Shown: piece after piece, positions 7,764 to 15,802 of the stretch
How positions within the stretch are numbered: position 1 is the stretch's first letter
How the letters are laid out: the number at the start of each line of letters is the position of its first letter
Source: Thermovenabulum sp049701175
GTDB taxonomy: Bacteria; Bacillota; Thermosediminibacteria; Thermosediminibacterales; Thermosediminibacteraceae
Direction of reading: 5' to 3'
NCBI RefSeq assembly: GCF_049701175.1
Contig: NZ_JBNATW010000028.1
Location: 1 to 32,215 of the forward strand
Length of the DNA stretch: 32,215 nt
Made by a program: the position numbers and the translations under genes
The notes under the pieces: generated by a model
Databases searched by the model: none
What the model saw: only the letters and a program-made list of their open reading frames with translations
What the model was told of the DNA's origin: nothing

Positions 7764-10092
7764 TTACAATAAAATTCCTCTTTATGCAAAAAGGTTTAAA
7801 ACGCCTGAAGGTTATGAATATCAGACAATATATGAGCATACTTTAGAATTGCTAAACAATATGGATAGATTGTTTAAAGAATACTCTGCAGAAATAGAAG
7901 AAGGACTAAAAAACCTCAATATAGACATCGAAAAATTTAAATACCTACTGAAACTTGCAGCAATATATCACGACCTGGGTAAGGCAAATGCATTATTTCA
8001 AGTAAAGATAAGAGATAAACAAAAAAATAAAGAGGTGCCTCGGGGCAAAACATTGCCTCACGAGGTACCTCATAACTTTGTTTCTTTAGTATTTGTGGAT
8101 ATAAACAAAATTGTAGAAGATATAAAAAATGGTAAGTTTACTTGTGATGAAGGGAATATACTATTTTATACAATTGCTTTTTCCCATGATAGAGAATTTG
8201 ATTGTGATATAGAATATTTTAAAAATTATATCGAACAAGGGGTTATAAATTTTTTGAATAATCCAGATTTATGTTGGTTTCTAAAATACACTTCAGGCAG
8301 TATAGATGCGCAAAATATAATAGAAAATGCTATTTTTTCATGGAAGATAATAGAACAATTTAAAAGAGAAATGTTGAAAGAAATTTTTAATTTTGAAGAT
8401 TATAATACGCGATTTAAAGTTATATTAAAAGGATTTTTACACAGGCTTGATCATGCAAGCTCTGCGCAGGTTACTGTAGAAGAAAAGAGAATAGATGATT
8501 TTCCAAAAAAAGTTGAGCTTTATCTAAAAGAAAAAGGTAATTTTAGCAGTTTCAAAGATTTTCAAAAGAAAGCAGTAGAACTTTCCGAAAAAAATGTAAT
8601 ATTATTTGCCCCTACAGGCAGTGGTAAAACCGAATTTGGCTTAAATTGGGCAAAAAAGGGAAAATTGGTTTACACCCTTCCGATAAGAGTATCGATAAAT
8701 GCAATGTATGAAAGGTTTATAAAGGTTTTTGGAGAAGGCAAAGTTGGGATTTTACATTCTGACAACCTTTTATACTTAATGGGTAATGAAAAATACCAGA
8801 CGGAAGGGGAACTTGAGTTTTTGTTTAACAATATAAACCTTTCAAAGAATTTAAGTCTTCCAATAATTGTTACAACAGGAGACCAAGTATTCACCTCTGC
8901 ATTAAAATGGCCAGGATTTGAGAAAATTTATTCTCTGTTTTTATATTCAAAGCTTGTTATAGATGAACCTCAAAGCTATTCACCTGAAGCTTTAGCAATT
9001 ATTATAAAAACCCTTGAAGAAATTATAAAAATAAATGGTAAGTTTTGTCTAATGAGTGCAACTATTAATCCCATTATATTGAAATATATAGGAGATCATG
9101 CTGAATATCTCCAAGCTTATTCAGATGAAGATTTAAAATCAGTGCATTCGCACATTGTTTCTATTAAAGAAAATTCAATTTTGGAAGCTATTGAAGAGAT
9201 TATCTATGAAGCAAAGAGAAAAAATGTTCTTGTGATTTGTAATACGGTAAAAAGGTCTCAAGAGGTTTTTAAAGCTATTAATGAAGAACTTAAAAAGTCA
9301 GGTGAAGAAATAGAAATAGAACTTTTGCATTCAAGGTTTATAGAAAGTCAGCGAAGAAAAAAGGAATTAGCAGTTTTAAACAATAAAAAAACAAATAGCA
9401 TCTTCATTTCAACACAAATTGTAGAAGCTTCATTAGATATTGACTTTGATATATTATTTACAGAGCTTTCTTCAGCGGATTCACTTTTGCAGCGTATGGG
9501 AAGGGTATATAGAAAAAGACGATATGATAGAAAAGAACCAAATGTAATAATTTTTACAAAAGATATAAGTGGAATAGGAATGGTATATGAGGATGAAATT
9601 GTAAAGAGAACTTGGGAGTTCTTGAAGAGTTTTAATGGAATCTTTCTAACTGAATACGATAAGAAAAGGTTGAACGAATATGTCTACGATATTAATAATA
9701 TTTCAGAAACAAAATTTATGAAAAAATTTAGAAAAGCATATGAAATGTTACAGTATGGCTACAAAGCAGAGAATAGATTTGAGGCACAAAAAGTATTCAG
9801 AGATGTTTTTACAGTTTGTGCAATCCCCCGTTCGGTGTATGAGAAACACTTTGATGAAATTTTAAAAAATATAGAGATGTTGAATCAAAAAAATATGAAG
9901 TCTATCGAAAAAGCGAAAATAATTTCAAATATTAGAGATTATACAGTGAATACACCAGGTTATTTAATTTCAAAATCAGGAGTAAGTATTTTTGATAAAA
10001 ATTTAGGAATATTTATTACGAATTACGATTATGATGAGCAGTTAGGGCTTATCTCAGAAGATGATGAATCACTTAATAACAATATATTATGA
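7753..10092 (+). CDS. cas3: Cas3 nuclease-helicase (HD + DExD/H helicase)
   Basis: Cas3 is recruited by target-bound Cascade and unwinds and degrades DNA. The N-terminal HD nuclease domain holds AAIYHDLGKA at about residues 69-78, with further His residues in LPHEVPHNF. The superfamily 2 helicase shows Walker A APTGSGKT (around residue 287), a Walker B/box II reading IDEPQ, motif III SAT, a NTVKRSQEV motif, STQIVEASLDIDFD and QRMGRVYRKRR (motif VI). It is full length at about 779 aa. I chose ATG 7753 because AGGTGA (7739-7744) precedes it by 8 nt; GTG 7741 and ATG 7744 are in frame but overlap that site. It overlaps cas5 by 11 bp. Confidence 0.93.
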   Translation: MKTDYNKIPLYAKRFKTPEGYEYQTIYEHTLELLNNMDRLFKEYSAEIEEGLKNLNIDIEKFKYLLKLAAIYHDLGKANALFQVKIRDKQKNKEVPRGKTLPHEVPHNFVSLVFVDINKIVEDIKNGKFTCDEGNILFYTIAFSHDREFDCDIEYFKNYIEQGVINFLNNPDLCWFLKYTSGSIDAQNIIENAIFSWKIIEQFKREMLKEIFNFEDYNTRFKVILKGFLHRLDHASSAQVTVEEKRIDDFPKKVELYLKEKGNFSSFKDFQKKAVELSEKNVILFAPTGSGKTEFGLNWAKKGKLVYTLPIRVSINAMYERFIKVFGEGKVGILHSDNLLYLMGNEKYQTEGELEFLFNNINLSKNLSLPIIVTTGDQVFTSALKWPGFEKIYSLFLYSKLVIDEPQSYSPEALAIIIKTLEEIIKINGKFCLMSATINPIILKYIGDHAEYLQAYSDEDLKSVHSHIVSIKENSILEAIEEIIYEAKRKNVLVICNTVKRSQEVFKAINEELKKSGEEIEIELLHSRFIESQRRKKELAVLNNKKTNSIFISTQIVEASLDIDFDILFTELSSADSLLQRMGRVYRKRRYDRKEPNVIIFTKDISGIGMVYEDEIVKRTWEFLKSFNGIFLTEYDKKRLNEYVYDINNISETKFMKKFRKAYEMLQYGYKAENRFEAQKVFRDVFTVCAIPRSVYEKHFDEILKNIEMLNQKNMKSIEKAKIISNIRDYTVNTPGYLISKSGVSIFDKNLGIFITNYDYDEQLGLISEDDESLNNNIL

Positions 10093-10137
10093 GAATGAAT
10101 ACTTTTAAGTGACGATGTTTTTAAGAAGGTGTAATCC

Positions 10138-10656
10138 ATGGATTTTGATTTTGAAAAATATAAAACACAGGGAATAAAGGTAAATTATTATTACATTTGT
10201 AAGAGAAAATTATGGCTTTTTGACAAAGGAATGAGTTTTGAAAAAAATTTCGACAGAGTACTGCAAGGAAAGATTTTACATGAGAATACATTCCAAAGAG
10301 AAAAACATAAAGATTTACTGATAGATGATATGATAAAAATTGACGTTGTTGCTGATGACCATATTAAAGAAGTCAAAATATCCAGTAAAATGAAAAACCC
10401 GGATATAATGCAGCTTTTATATTACCTTTTTTATTTAAAACAATTAGGTATTAGTAAAAAAGGTACTATCAATTACGTTAAAGAAAAAAAGGTGGTTGAA
10501 GTAGAACTGACAGAAGAAGATGAAAAAGAAATAAAGACTGCTCTTATTGATATAAAAGAAATATTAATGATGAAAAAGCCTCCAGAAGTAAAAAAACTTC
10601 CTTACTGTAAAAAATGTGCGTACTATGAATATTGTTATGCCAAAGAGGTCGATTGA
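10138..10656 (+). CDS. cas4: Cas4 Fe-S exonuclease of the adaptation module
   Basis: This 172-aa RecB-type nuclease trims prespacers and helps select the PAM and orientation. The four cluster-binding cysteines are present: Cys21 (YYYICKRKLW) and Cys157, Cys160 and Cys166 near the C-terminus (YCKKCAYYEYC). Nuclease motifs are visible as IDVVADDHIKEVKIS and a QLLYYLFYL Q-motif. The ATG at 10138 follows AGAAGGTG. A 45-bp gap separates it from cas3, the largest break in the operon. The cas4 stop is 1 bp from the cas1 start. Confidence 0.92.
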   Translation: MDFDFEKYKTQGIKVNYYYICKRKLWLFDKGMSFEKNFDRVLQGKILHENTFQREKHKDLLIDDMIKIDVVADDHIKEVKISSKMKNPDIMQLLYYLFYLKQLGISKKGTINYVKEKKVVEVELTEEDEKEIKTALIDIKEILMMKKPPEVKKLPYCKKCAYYEYCYAKEVD

Positions 10657-10657
10657 G

Positions 10658-11641
10658 ATGTATAAGGACTATTATATTTTTAGTAACGGAAGGATTTTAC
10701 GAAAAGAAAATACCATTTACTTTGAAGATAAAGAAGAAAATAAAAAACCTATACCAATTGAACAAATTGAGAGATTGCATATTTTCGGTGAAACAGATTT
10801 AAATACTAAATTTTTGGGACTTGTATCTCAATATGATATAATATTAAACTTTTACAATTATTATGGATATTATATTGGAAGTTTCATACCGAGAAAGAAA
10901 AACGTTTCAGGTTTGTTGCTCATAAAACAGTCAGAAAGTTATATTTTTCATGAAAAAAGGTTATATTTTGCAAAATGCTTTGTAGAAGCTGCAGTTTTTC
11001 ACATTTTGCGAAATTTAAGAAACTATAAAGAAAAAACTGAAAAAATTATTGAAGAGATAGAAGGAGAAAAAGAAAATATTTCAAAAGTAAGGGAAATTGA
11101 GGAACTAATGGGTATAGAAGGAAGAATAAGGAAAAAATACTATGAATCCTTTTCATTATTTTTAAATAACGATTTTGGTTTTACCAAAAGAGAAAAAAGA
11201 CCGCCTACAGACCCCTTAAATGCTCTTATTTCTTTTGGAAATGGTATGATGTACAATACGGTGTTAGGAGAAATTTATAAAACCCAGCTTGACCCTACTA
11301 TTAGTTATTTGCACGAACCCTCCTCTAAAAGATTTTCATTAAGCCTTGATATTGCTGAAATATTTAAACCATTAATAGTTGATCCGGTAATATTTTACTT
11401 AATAAATAACAGGATGTTAAAAGAAGATGACTTTAACATCGAAGAAGGTATATGTTTTTTAAACGATGAGGGTAAGAAAAAATTTATTAAAGAATATCAA
11501 AATAAACTTGAAACTACCATCAAACATAGGGCTTTAAACAGAAAGGTATCTTATAGGACTCTAATAAGACTTGAATGCTATAAAATTATAAAATCCCTTA
11601 TAGAGGATGAACCTTATAAGCCATTAAAGGCTTGGTGGTAA
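10658..11641 (+). CDS. cas1: Cas1 integrase
   Basis: Cas1 inserts new spacers together with Cas2. The protein is 327 aa. The metal-binding residues expected of Cas1 are visible: Glu154 (MGIEGRIRKKYY), His219 (SYLHEPSSKRFSL) and Asp231/Glu234 (LDIAEIFKP). The typical DPLNALISFGNGMMYN block lies at about 185-200. The start is ATG 10658, with AAAGAGG 9 nt upstream and 1 bp after the cas4 stop; an upstream in-frame start at 10616 lies inside cas4 and is not needed. The gene appears intact. Confidence 0.94.
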   Translation: MYKDYYIFSNGRILRKENTIYFEDKEENKKPIPIEQIERLHIFGETDLNTKFLGLVSQYDIILNFYNYYGYYIGSFIPRKKNVSGLLLIKQSESYIFHEKRLYFAKCFVEAAVFHILRNLRNYKEKTEKIIEEIEGEKENISKVREIEELMGIEGRIRKKYYESFSLFLNNDFGFTKREKRPPTDPLNALISFGNGMMYNTVLGEIYKTQLDPTISYLHEPSSKRFSLSLDIAEIFKPLIVDPVIFYLINNRMLKEDDFNIEEGICFLNDEGKKKFIKEYQNKLETTIKHRALNRKVSYRTLIRLECYKIIKSLIEDEPYKPLKAWW

Positions 11642-11642
11642 A

Positions 11643-11906
11643 ATGTTTGTTATAATAACTTACGATGTATCTGAAAGACGAGTAAATAAGGTCAGAAAAG
11701 TATTAAAAAAATATCTTATATGGACGCAAAATTCCGTTTTTGAAGGGGATATTACAGAAGCGAAATTATATAAATGCTTGTCTGAAGTTAATAAAATTAT
11801 GGATAAAAGAGAAGATTCTATATACGTTTATAAAATTGAAAATCCCCGCAATTTAACTAAGGATGTAATAGGAATAAGTAAAAACCTGGACGATATGTTT
11901 TTATAA
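11643..11906 (+). CDS. cas2: Cas2 adaptation protein
   Basis: This 87-aa ferredoxin-fold protein bridges two Cas1 dimers. The N-terminal strand FVIITYDVSE carries the conserved Asp8, and the QNSVFEGDIT segment is typical of the family. It starts 1 bp after cas1. It is the last cas gene, and the array leader follows directly. Confidence 0.95.
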   Translation: MFVIITYDVSERRVNKVRKVLKKYLIWTQNSVFEGDITEAKLYKCLSEVNKIMDKREDSIYVYKIENPRNLTKDVIGISKNLDDMFL

Positions 11907-12083
11907 AAATCTGCAGCGAACTTAACTATAAAATAAACTTATTGTTAACATAGTATTTTTCATTTTCACAAGACAATTTATCGTTAAAATTTATTTTCAG
12001 AATTATAACTTTGCTGCAAAAGATTATATTATTTATCTTATAAAAACCAATAAAAATGTTATTTTTTAATACTGTTTTTTAGG
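11907..12083 (+). promoter_or_regulatory. CRISPR leader with candidate array promoter
   Basis: This is 177 bp of very AT-rich non-coding sequence between cas2 and the first repeat. The 5' side of the repeat faces it and the repeat 3' ends resemble type I-B handles, so this is the leader side. A possible promoter is TTGCTG at 12011-12016, a 17-bp spacer, and TATCTT at 12034-12039, which would start transcription about 40 bp before repeat 1. TTTGCTGCAAA at 12010-12020 is a short dyad overlapping the -35. Confidence 0.55.
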
Positions 12084-12241
12084 GTTTTCTATTAACTATG
12101 TGGATCCCTAATTTTCACTACGCCTACCTTCTGCCAAGCGGTGCCGGGTTTTCTATTAACTATGTGGAGTTATACCCCGATTCAGTCGGCGATAAACTTA
12201 GGAGGTATGGACGTTTTCTATTAACTATGTGGAGTTATACC
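12084..12241 (+). repeat. Three leader-proximal variant repeats with altered 3' tails
   Basis: Repeats 1-3 (12084-12112, 12148-12176, 12213-12241) match the consensus exactly over the first 20 nt. They end in ATCCCTAAT, AGTTATACC and AGTTATACC instead of GATGTAAAG. Repeats 2 and 3 are identical over all 29 nt and diverge immediately after. Unit lengths of 64-66 bp are normal, so the repeats are altered rather than shortened. The change covers the predicted 8-nt crRNA handle plus the base before the expected Cas6 cut. Confidence 0.85.
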
Positions 12242-13899
12242 GCAGGAATACAAACCGGCAAGAAGCAGCGTTTTTTAGGTTTTCTATTAACTATGTGGGA
12301 TGTAAAGTAGTGACCCGACAGCAACAAAGGCTTTGAAACTGGCTTCGGGTTTTCTATTAACTATGTGGGATGTAAAGTTTTTTTGAGACGCTTTTACCCG
12401 CCTTGCAGGCTAAGTTTTCTATTAACTATGTGGGATGTAAAGTAATAATAGAAACAAAAGAAGGAAATATAATTCAACGTTTTCTATTAACTATGTGGGA
12501 TGTAAAGCTGTCACAAGCGAAAGCGGCGGTGGGGTTACAGTTACGTTTTCTATTAACTATGTGGGATGTAAAGTCGTTTATTATGCGACAAGAAACTGAG
12601 GGTGAAGCGGATGTGTTTTCTATTAACTATGTGGGATGTAAAGGCAAAGTGGGAATATATTAATGGTGAATTTATTGAAAAAGTTTTCTATTAACTATGT
12701 GGGATGTAAAGTCAGGCTGTGCTTCCAGCTTTAAAACGATTGGAGGCGTTTTCTATTAACTATGTGGGATGTAAAGTACAATGTTGAAAGTGGCGATACT
12801 TGGTGCAGTTTGGGTTTTCTATTAACTATGTGGGATGTAAAGCTTATTTTATTCCACCTCTGCCCCCGCCCCTGCATTGCGTTTTCTATTAACTATGTGG
12901 GATGTAAAGCGTTCAGACAAAAGAGGATGATCCCAACATACCAGCAGTTTTCTATTAACTATGTGGGATGTAAAGTCACAATCTTTTATTTAAAATTCTT
13001 TTTCAAAATAAAGTTTTCTATTAACTATGTGGGATGTAAAGGGAACTGTCAAAGTTGTTGTCATAGACAGCAACAAGGTTTTCTATTAACTATGTGGGAT
13101 GTAAAGTTTCGCACACGCCATACTTCATATTTAGTTAGCTTCTGGTTTTCTATTAACTATGTGGGATGTAAAGCTGTTGGGAGACGCAGAAGGGCAAGAG
13201 GCAAGGAAACGTTTTCTATTAACTATGTGGGATGTAAAGAAAGTAGCAGCAATGCCCCAACCAATACCTCCTAATGTTTTCTATTAACTATGTGGGATGT
13301 AAAGTCCTCAATTGCATATTGAATAACAGCAGAAGTTACAGTTTTCTATTAACTATGTGGGATGTAAAGTAAATCAACATGGATAAAACTTCCGAAATAA
13401 AATCGTTTTCTATTAACTATGTGGGATGTAAAGAAGTTTATCTGTCCCCCATCCATAACGCTTTAGTATATTGTTTTCTATTAACTATGTGGGATGTAAA
13501 GCATGATAAGAATCGACAAACGAAATCCGGACGAAATCGTTTTCTATTAACTATGTGGGATGTAAAGATAATTGAGCCAGCACTTCTTCAGCGTCGGCTT
13601 TTCTCCGTTTTCTATTAACTATGTGGGATGTAAAGATTGTTAAGGCGATGTATGAATGTGCAAAAAATTATGGTTTTCTATTAACTATGTGGGATGTAAA
13701 GGGGGAATTTTGCAGTCTATACATGGATTTTAGGCGGGGTTTTCTATTAACTATGTGGGATGTAAAGATATTCGCAATTTTCTATTTCTTTATTGCGTAT
13801 TTCGTTTTCTATTAACTATGTGGGATGTAAATCCAGATGAAGTAGTCTATCGGATGGTGGAAATATATGGGTTTTCTTTTAATTATATGGTATATAAAG
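12084..13899 (+). CRISPR. Type I-B CRISPR array, 28 repeats and 27 spacers
   Basis: The repeat is 29 nt: GTTTTCTATTAACTATGTGG followed by GATGTAAAG. Starts are at 12084, 12148, 12213, 12279, 12349, 12414, 12479, 12545, 12615, 12683, 12748, 12814, 12881, 12947, 13013, 13078, 13145, 13211, 13276, 13341, 13405, 13473, 13539, 13607, 13673, 13739, 13804 and 13871. Spacers are 35-41 nt and I saw no duplicates. Repeats 4-26 are identical. Repeat 27 has its last base changed (G to T), and repeat 28 has several changes, as expected at the leader-distal end. Repeats 1-3 differ from the rest in the last 9 nt. From memory the repeat closely resembles the C. difficile I-B repeat, whose last 8 nt form the crRNA handle, here ATGTAAAG. 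Apparent ORFs in the array are artefacts of stop-free repeats. Confidence 0.97.
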
Positions 13900-14223
13900 C
13901 TGTTATGGGTGCCTGCAATGACCTGAGGATTTTTAAGTTGTAAAAGTGGAGATTTTATTTTGTTGTTTATTTTAATTATTCAATAAACATTGAAATACAG
14001 TAATACTTAATACTTACTTTGGTAATATATGTAAAACATTATGCACGTGAGTAAATGTAGTTATTTTCAGCTACATAGGAAATTAGTTATGATGGTAGCC
14101 CTGGAGGAGTACAACCCTGAAGATTTGGGAAGTTTACTTGTGATAATATTTTCAAATTGGGTAATAAGCGACTCATATTGGTGCAAGGTAGTTCGCAACA
14201 TGCCCTCTTAATTTTTTTATATA
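13900..14223. other. Gene-poor stretch after the CRISPR array
   Basis: About 320 bp of AT-rich sequence lies between the last degenerate repeat and the convergent rmuC gene. It holds a short hairpin, ATGTAG (14055-14060) with CTACAT (14071-14076) and a 10-nt loop, and a possible 40-codon ORF just after it. No further repeat copies, terminator with a strong stem, or known RNA were recognised. Confidence 0.5.
14089..14211 (+). CDS. Possible 40-aa ORF of unknown function downstream of the array
   Basis: ATG at 14089 (followed by a second ATG) opens a 40-codon frame ending in TAA at 14209-14211. AGGA at 14077-14080 lies 8 nt upstream, so translation is possible. The product begins MMVALEEYNPEDLGSLLVII and is moderately hydrophobic in the middle. 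I recognise no family. It may equally be chance or the remnant of a larger gene. Confidence 0.2.
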   Translation: MMVALEEYNPEDLGSLLVIIFSNWVISDSYWCKVVRNMPS

Positions 14224-15525
14224 CTACATTACGTTTTCATCTTCAGCTGTAATAAACAGAGAAAGAATTTCTTGAGTTTCTTCGTGTGATATTTGCTCTA
14301 CATCTTTTAATTTTCTATCGATGGTGCGTGTCTTTTTCGATGCGGTTTCGATAGCATCCTGAGCCTCTTGCAATTTTTTGTTTATTTTTTCCAAGAGTTC
14401 TGCGAACTTTCCTATCTCTGTTTTTACAGCTCCAAGTAATTTCCACACTTCTTCGGCTTTTCTTTCGATAGCAAATATTTTAAATCCCTGCCTTAAACTG
14501 CTAAGGACTGCTGACAGAGTAGTGGGACCTGTTATCAATACTTTGTAATCCCGTTGAAGGGTTTCTATAAATCCGGGCCTTTTCAAAGCTTCTGCAAAAA
14601 GGCTTTCAGTGGGAAGAAACATTATAGCAAAATCTGTAGTATGAGGTGGGCATATGTATTTCTCCTTTATATCTTTAGCGCACTGCTTTAGGCGATTCTC
14701 CAGCTCCTTTTTTAACTTTTCTGTTTCTATAGAATCGCCTTTTTCTTCAGCGTCAATTAACCTTTCAAAATCATCCATGGGGAATTTTGCATCAATGGGG
14801 AGCCAGATATAGCTTCCTGATGAACCGTTTTCTACCGGTATTTTAACAGCGAATTCTACGGTTTCGCTGCTTGTTGGTTTCACCCTCACATTTTTTTCGA
14901 ATTGGCCGGGGGCCAATAGGTCTTCTATTATGCCTTCAAGCTGGACCTCCCCCAAAATTCCACGAGTTTTTATGTTTGAGAGGATTTTCTTTAGATTCCC
15001 CACATCGCTCATCAAGGTTTGCATTTCTCCCAACCCGCTGTGTACCTGTTCTAACCTTTCACTCACAAGTCTAAAAGACTCTGAAATACGAGCATTAAGG
15101 GTAGACTGTAGTTTTTCGTCAACAACCTGCCTCATTTGTTCAAGTTTTAAGCTATTTTCGGTTTGAATGTCTTTTAATTTTGATTCTAAGGTATCCCTCA
15201 TTTTATTTAATCTTTCCTCAGTTTTGTCAGCTAAGGAAGATACTGTATCCGAAAAGTTTTTTATAAGGTTTTGTTGTGCAATATTCATCTGATTTATATT
15301 TGAGGTTATGGCATTGCCGAGAGTGCTCACTAGATTTGCTGTTTCTTCTCTGCTACTTTTGATGTTTTCTTTTATCAAACCTTCCAAATATTTTTGTCCA
15401 TTATCCAGAGTTGATAAAATCTTTATAAGTTCAGGATCAACTTTTTTCTTTGATGTTATGGATATTACTTCCAAAATAATGATGACGGCTAATAAAAGTA
15501 CAATTACAATGCTGTTTCCGTTCAT
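14224..15525 (-). CDS. rmuC: RmuC-family DNA recombination limiting protein
   Basis: This 433-aa protein has an N-terminal membrane helix (about residues 5-23, IVIVLLLAVIIILEVISI), then a long coiled coil (about 40-190) and the RmuC nuclease-like domain. Recognisable blocks are the GILGEVQLEGIIEDLL segment, IPVENGSSGSYIWLPIDAKFP, and FAIMFLPTESLFAEAL. E. coli RmuC limits inversions at short inverted repeats; the biochemical activity is not firmly known. The ATG at 15525 has AAGGAGGTATT upstream on the minus strand. It converges on the CRISPR array and is transcribed divergently from copA. I saw no strong terminator after its stop. Confidence 0.92.
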   Translation of the reverse strand: MNGNSIVIVLLLAVIIILEVISITSKKKVDPELIKILSTLDNGQKYLEGLIKENIKSSREETANLVSTLGNAITSNINQMNIAQQNLIKNFSDTVSSLADKTEERLNKMRDTLESKLKDIQTENSLKLEQMRQVVDEKLQSTLNARISESFRLVSERLEQVHSGLGEMQTLMSDVGNLKKILSNIKTRGILGEVQLEGIIEDLLAPGQFEKNVRVKPTSSETVEFAVKIPVENGSSGSYIWLPIDAKFPMDDFERLIDAEEKGDSIETEKLKKELENRLKQCAKDIKEKYICPPHTTDFAIMFLPTESLFAEALKRPGFIETLQRDYKVLITGPTTLSAVLSSLRQGFKIFAIERKAEEVWKLLGAVKTEIGKFAELLEKINKKLQEAQDAIETASKKTRTIDRKLKDVEQISHEETQEILSLFITAEDENVM

Positions 15526-15680
15526 TAAATAATACCTCCTTAAATTTGAAATATCTATTATTGTTAAAAGTTTAGAGATAATTAATTTAGTTATTAATTT
15601 AATTATACTATTCTATATTAGGGGAAAAAAGAAAACAGATTAGCCTCAACCATAATTTTTATAAAAAAATTATTAAATAA

Positions 15681-15693
15681 ACCCTATAAGGGT
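15681..15693. promoter_or_regulatory. CsoR/CopR-like dyad upstream of copA (distal)
   Basis: ACCCT-ATA-AGGGT is a perfect 5-bp inverted repeat about 45 bp upstream of the copA -35 element. C-tract/G-tract dyads of this form (ACCC..GGGT) are typical of CsoR-type copper repressor sites. The assignment rests on form and on position upstream of a copper pump gene. Confidence 0.4.
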
Positions 15694-15725
15694 ATTTGCT
15701 AAAAAAATATTAAAACCCAAAGTAA

Positions 15726-15753
15726 TTGTAATATAATTAAAATGTGATATAAT
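15726..15753 (+). promoter_or_regulatory. Sigma-A promoter of copA
   Basis: TTGTAA (15726-15731), a 16-bp spacer and TATAAT (15748-15753) form a good housekeeping promoter. Transcription would start near 15760. The ATG at 15803 is preceded by AAGGGAGTG. Confidence 0.55.
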
Positions 15754-15762
15754 AAAAACAAG

Positions 15763-15779
15763 ATACCCCTATAGAGTAT
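15763..15779. promoter_or_regulatory. CsoR/CopR-like operator at the copA start site
   Basis: ATACCCCTATAGAGTAT is an imperfect 17-bp dyad lying directly over the expected transcription start. It shares the ATACCC half-site with known CsoR-type operators. Placement over +1 fits repression relieved by copper. The cognate repressor gene is not in the window. Confidence 0.45.
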
Positions 15780-15802
15780 ATGTATTTAAAGGGAGTGAAA
15801 TT

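Noticed and set aside
12279..13870. Possible related spacers (spacers 4 and 15 share GACAGCAACAA; spacers 22 and 27 share a similar NPDE-coding stretch)
   Set aside because: The shared stretches are about 11-14 nt and imperfect, which is within chance for 27 spacers compared by eye.
12084..13899. Array in reverse orientation, with repeats 1-3 as old trailer repeats
   Set aside because: The forward repeat matches, from memory, the C. difficile I-B repeat with its ATGTAAA-type handle, cas2 and an AT-rich leader lie on the left, and the usual degenerate terminal repeats are on the right.
12098..13943. Several plus-strand ORFs encoding repeated FSINYVGCK / FLLTMWDVK peptides
   Set aside because: They lie entirely inside the CRISPR array. 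The 29-nt repeat lacks stops in two frames, so the repeated peptides are the translated repeat, not proteins.
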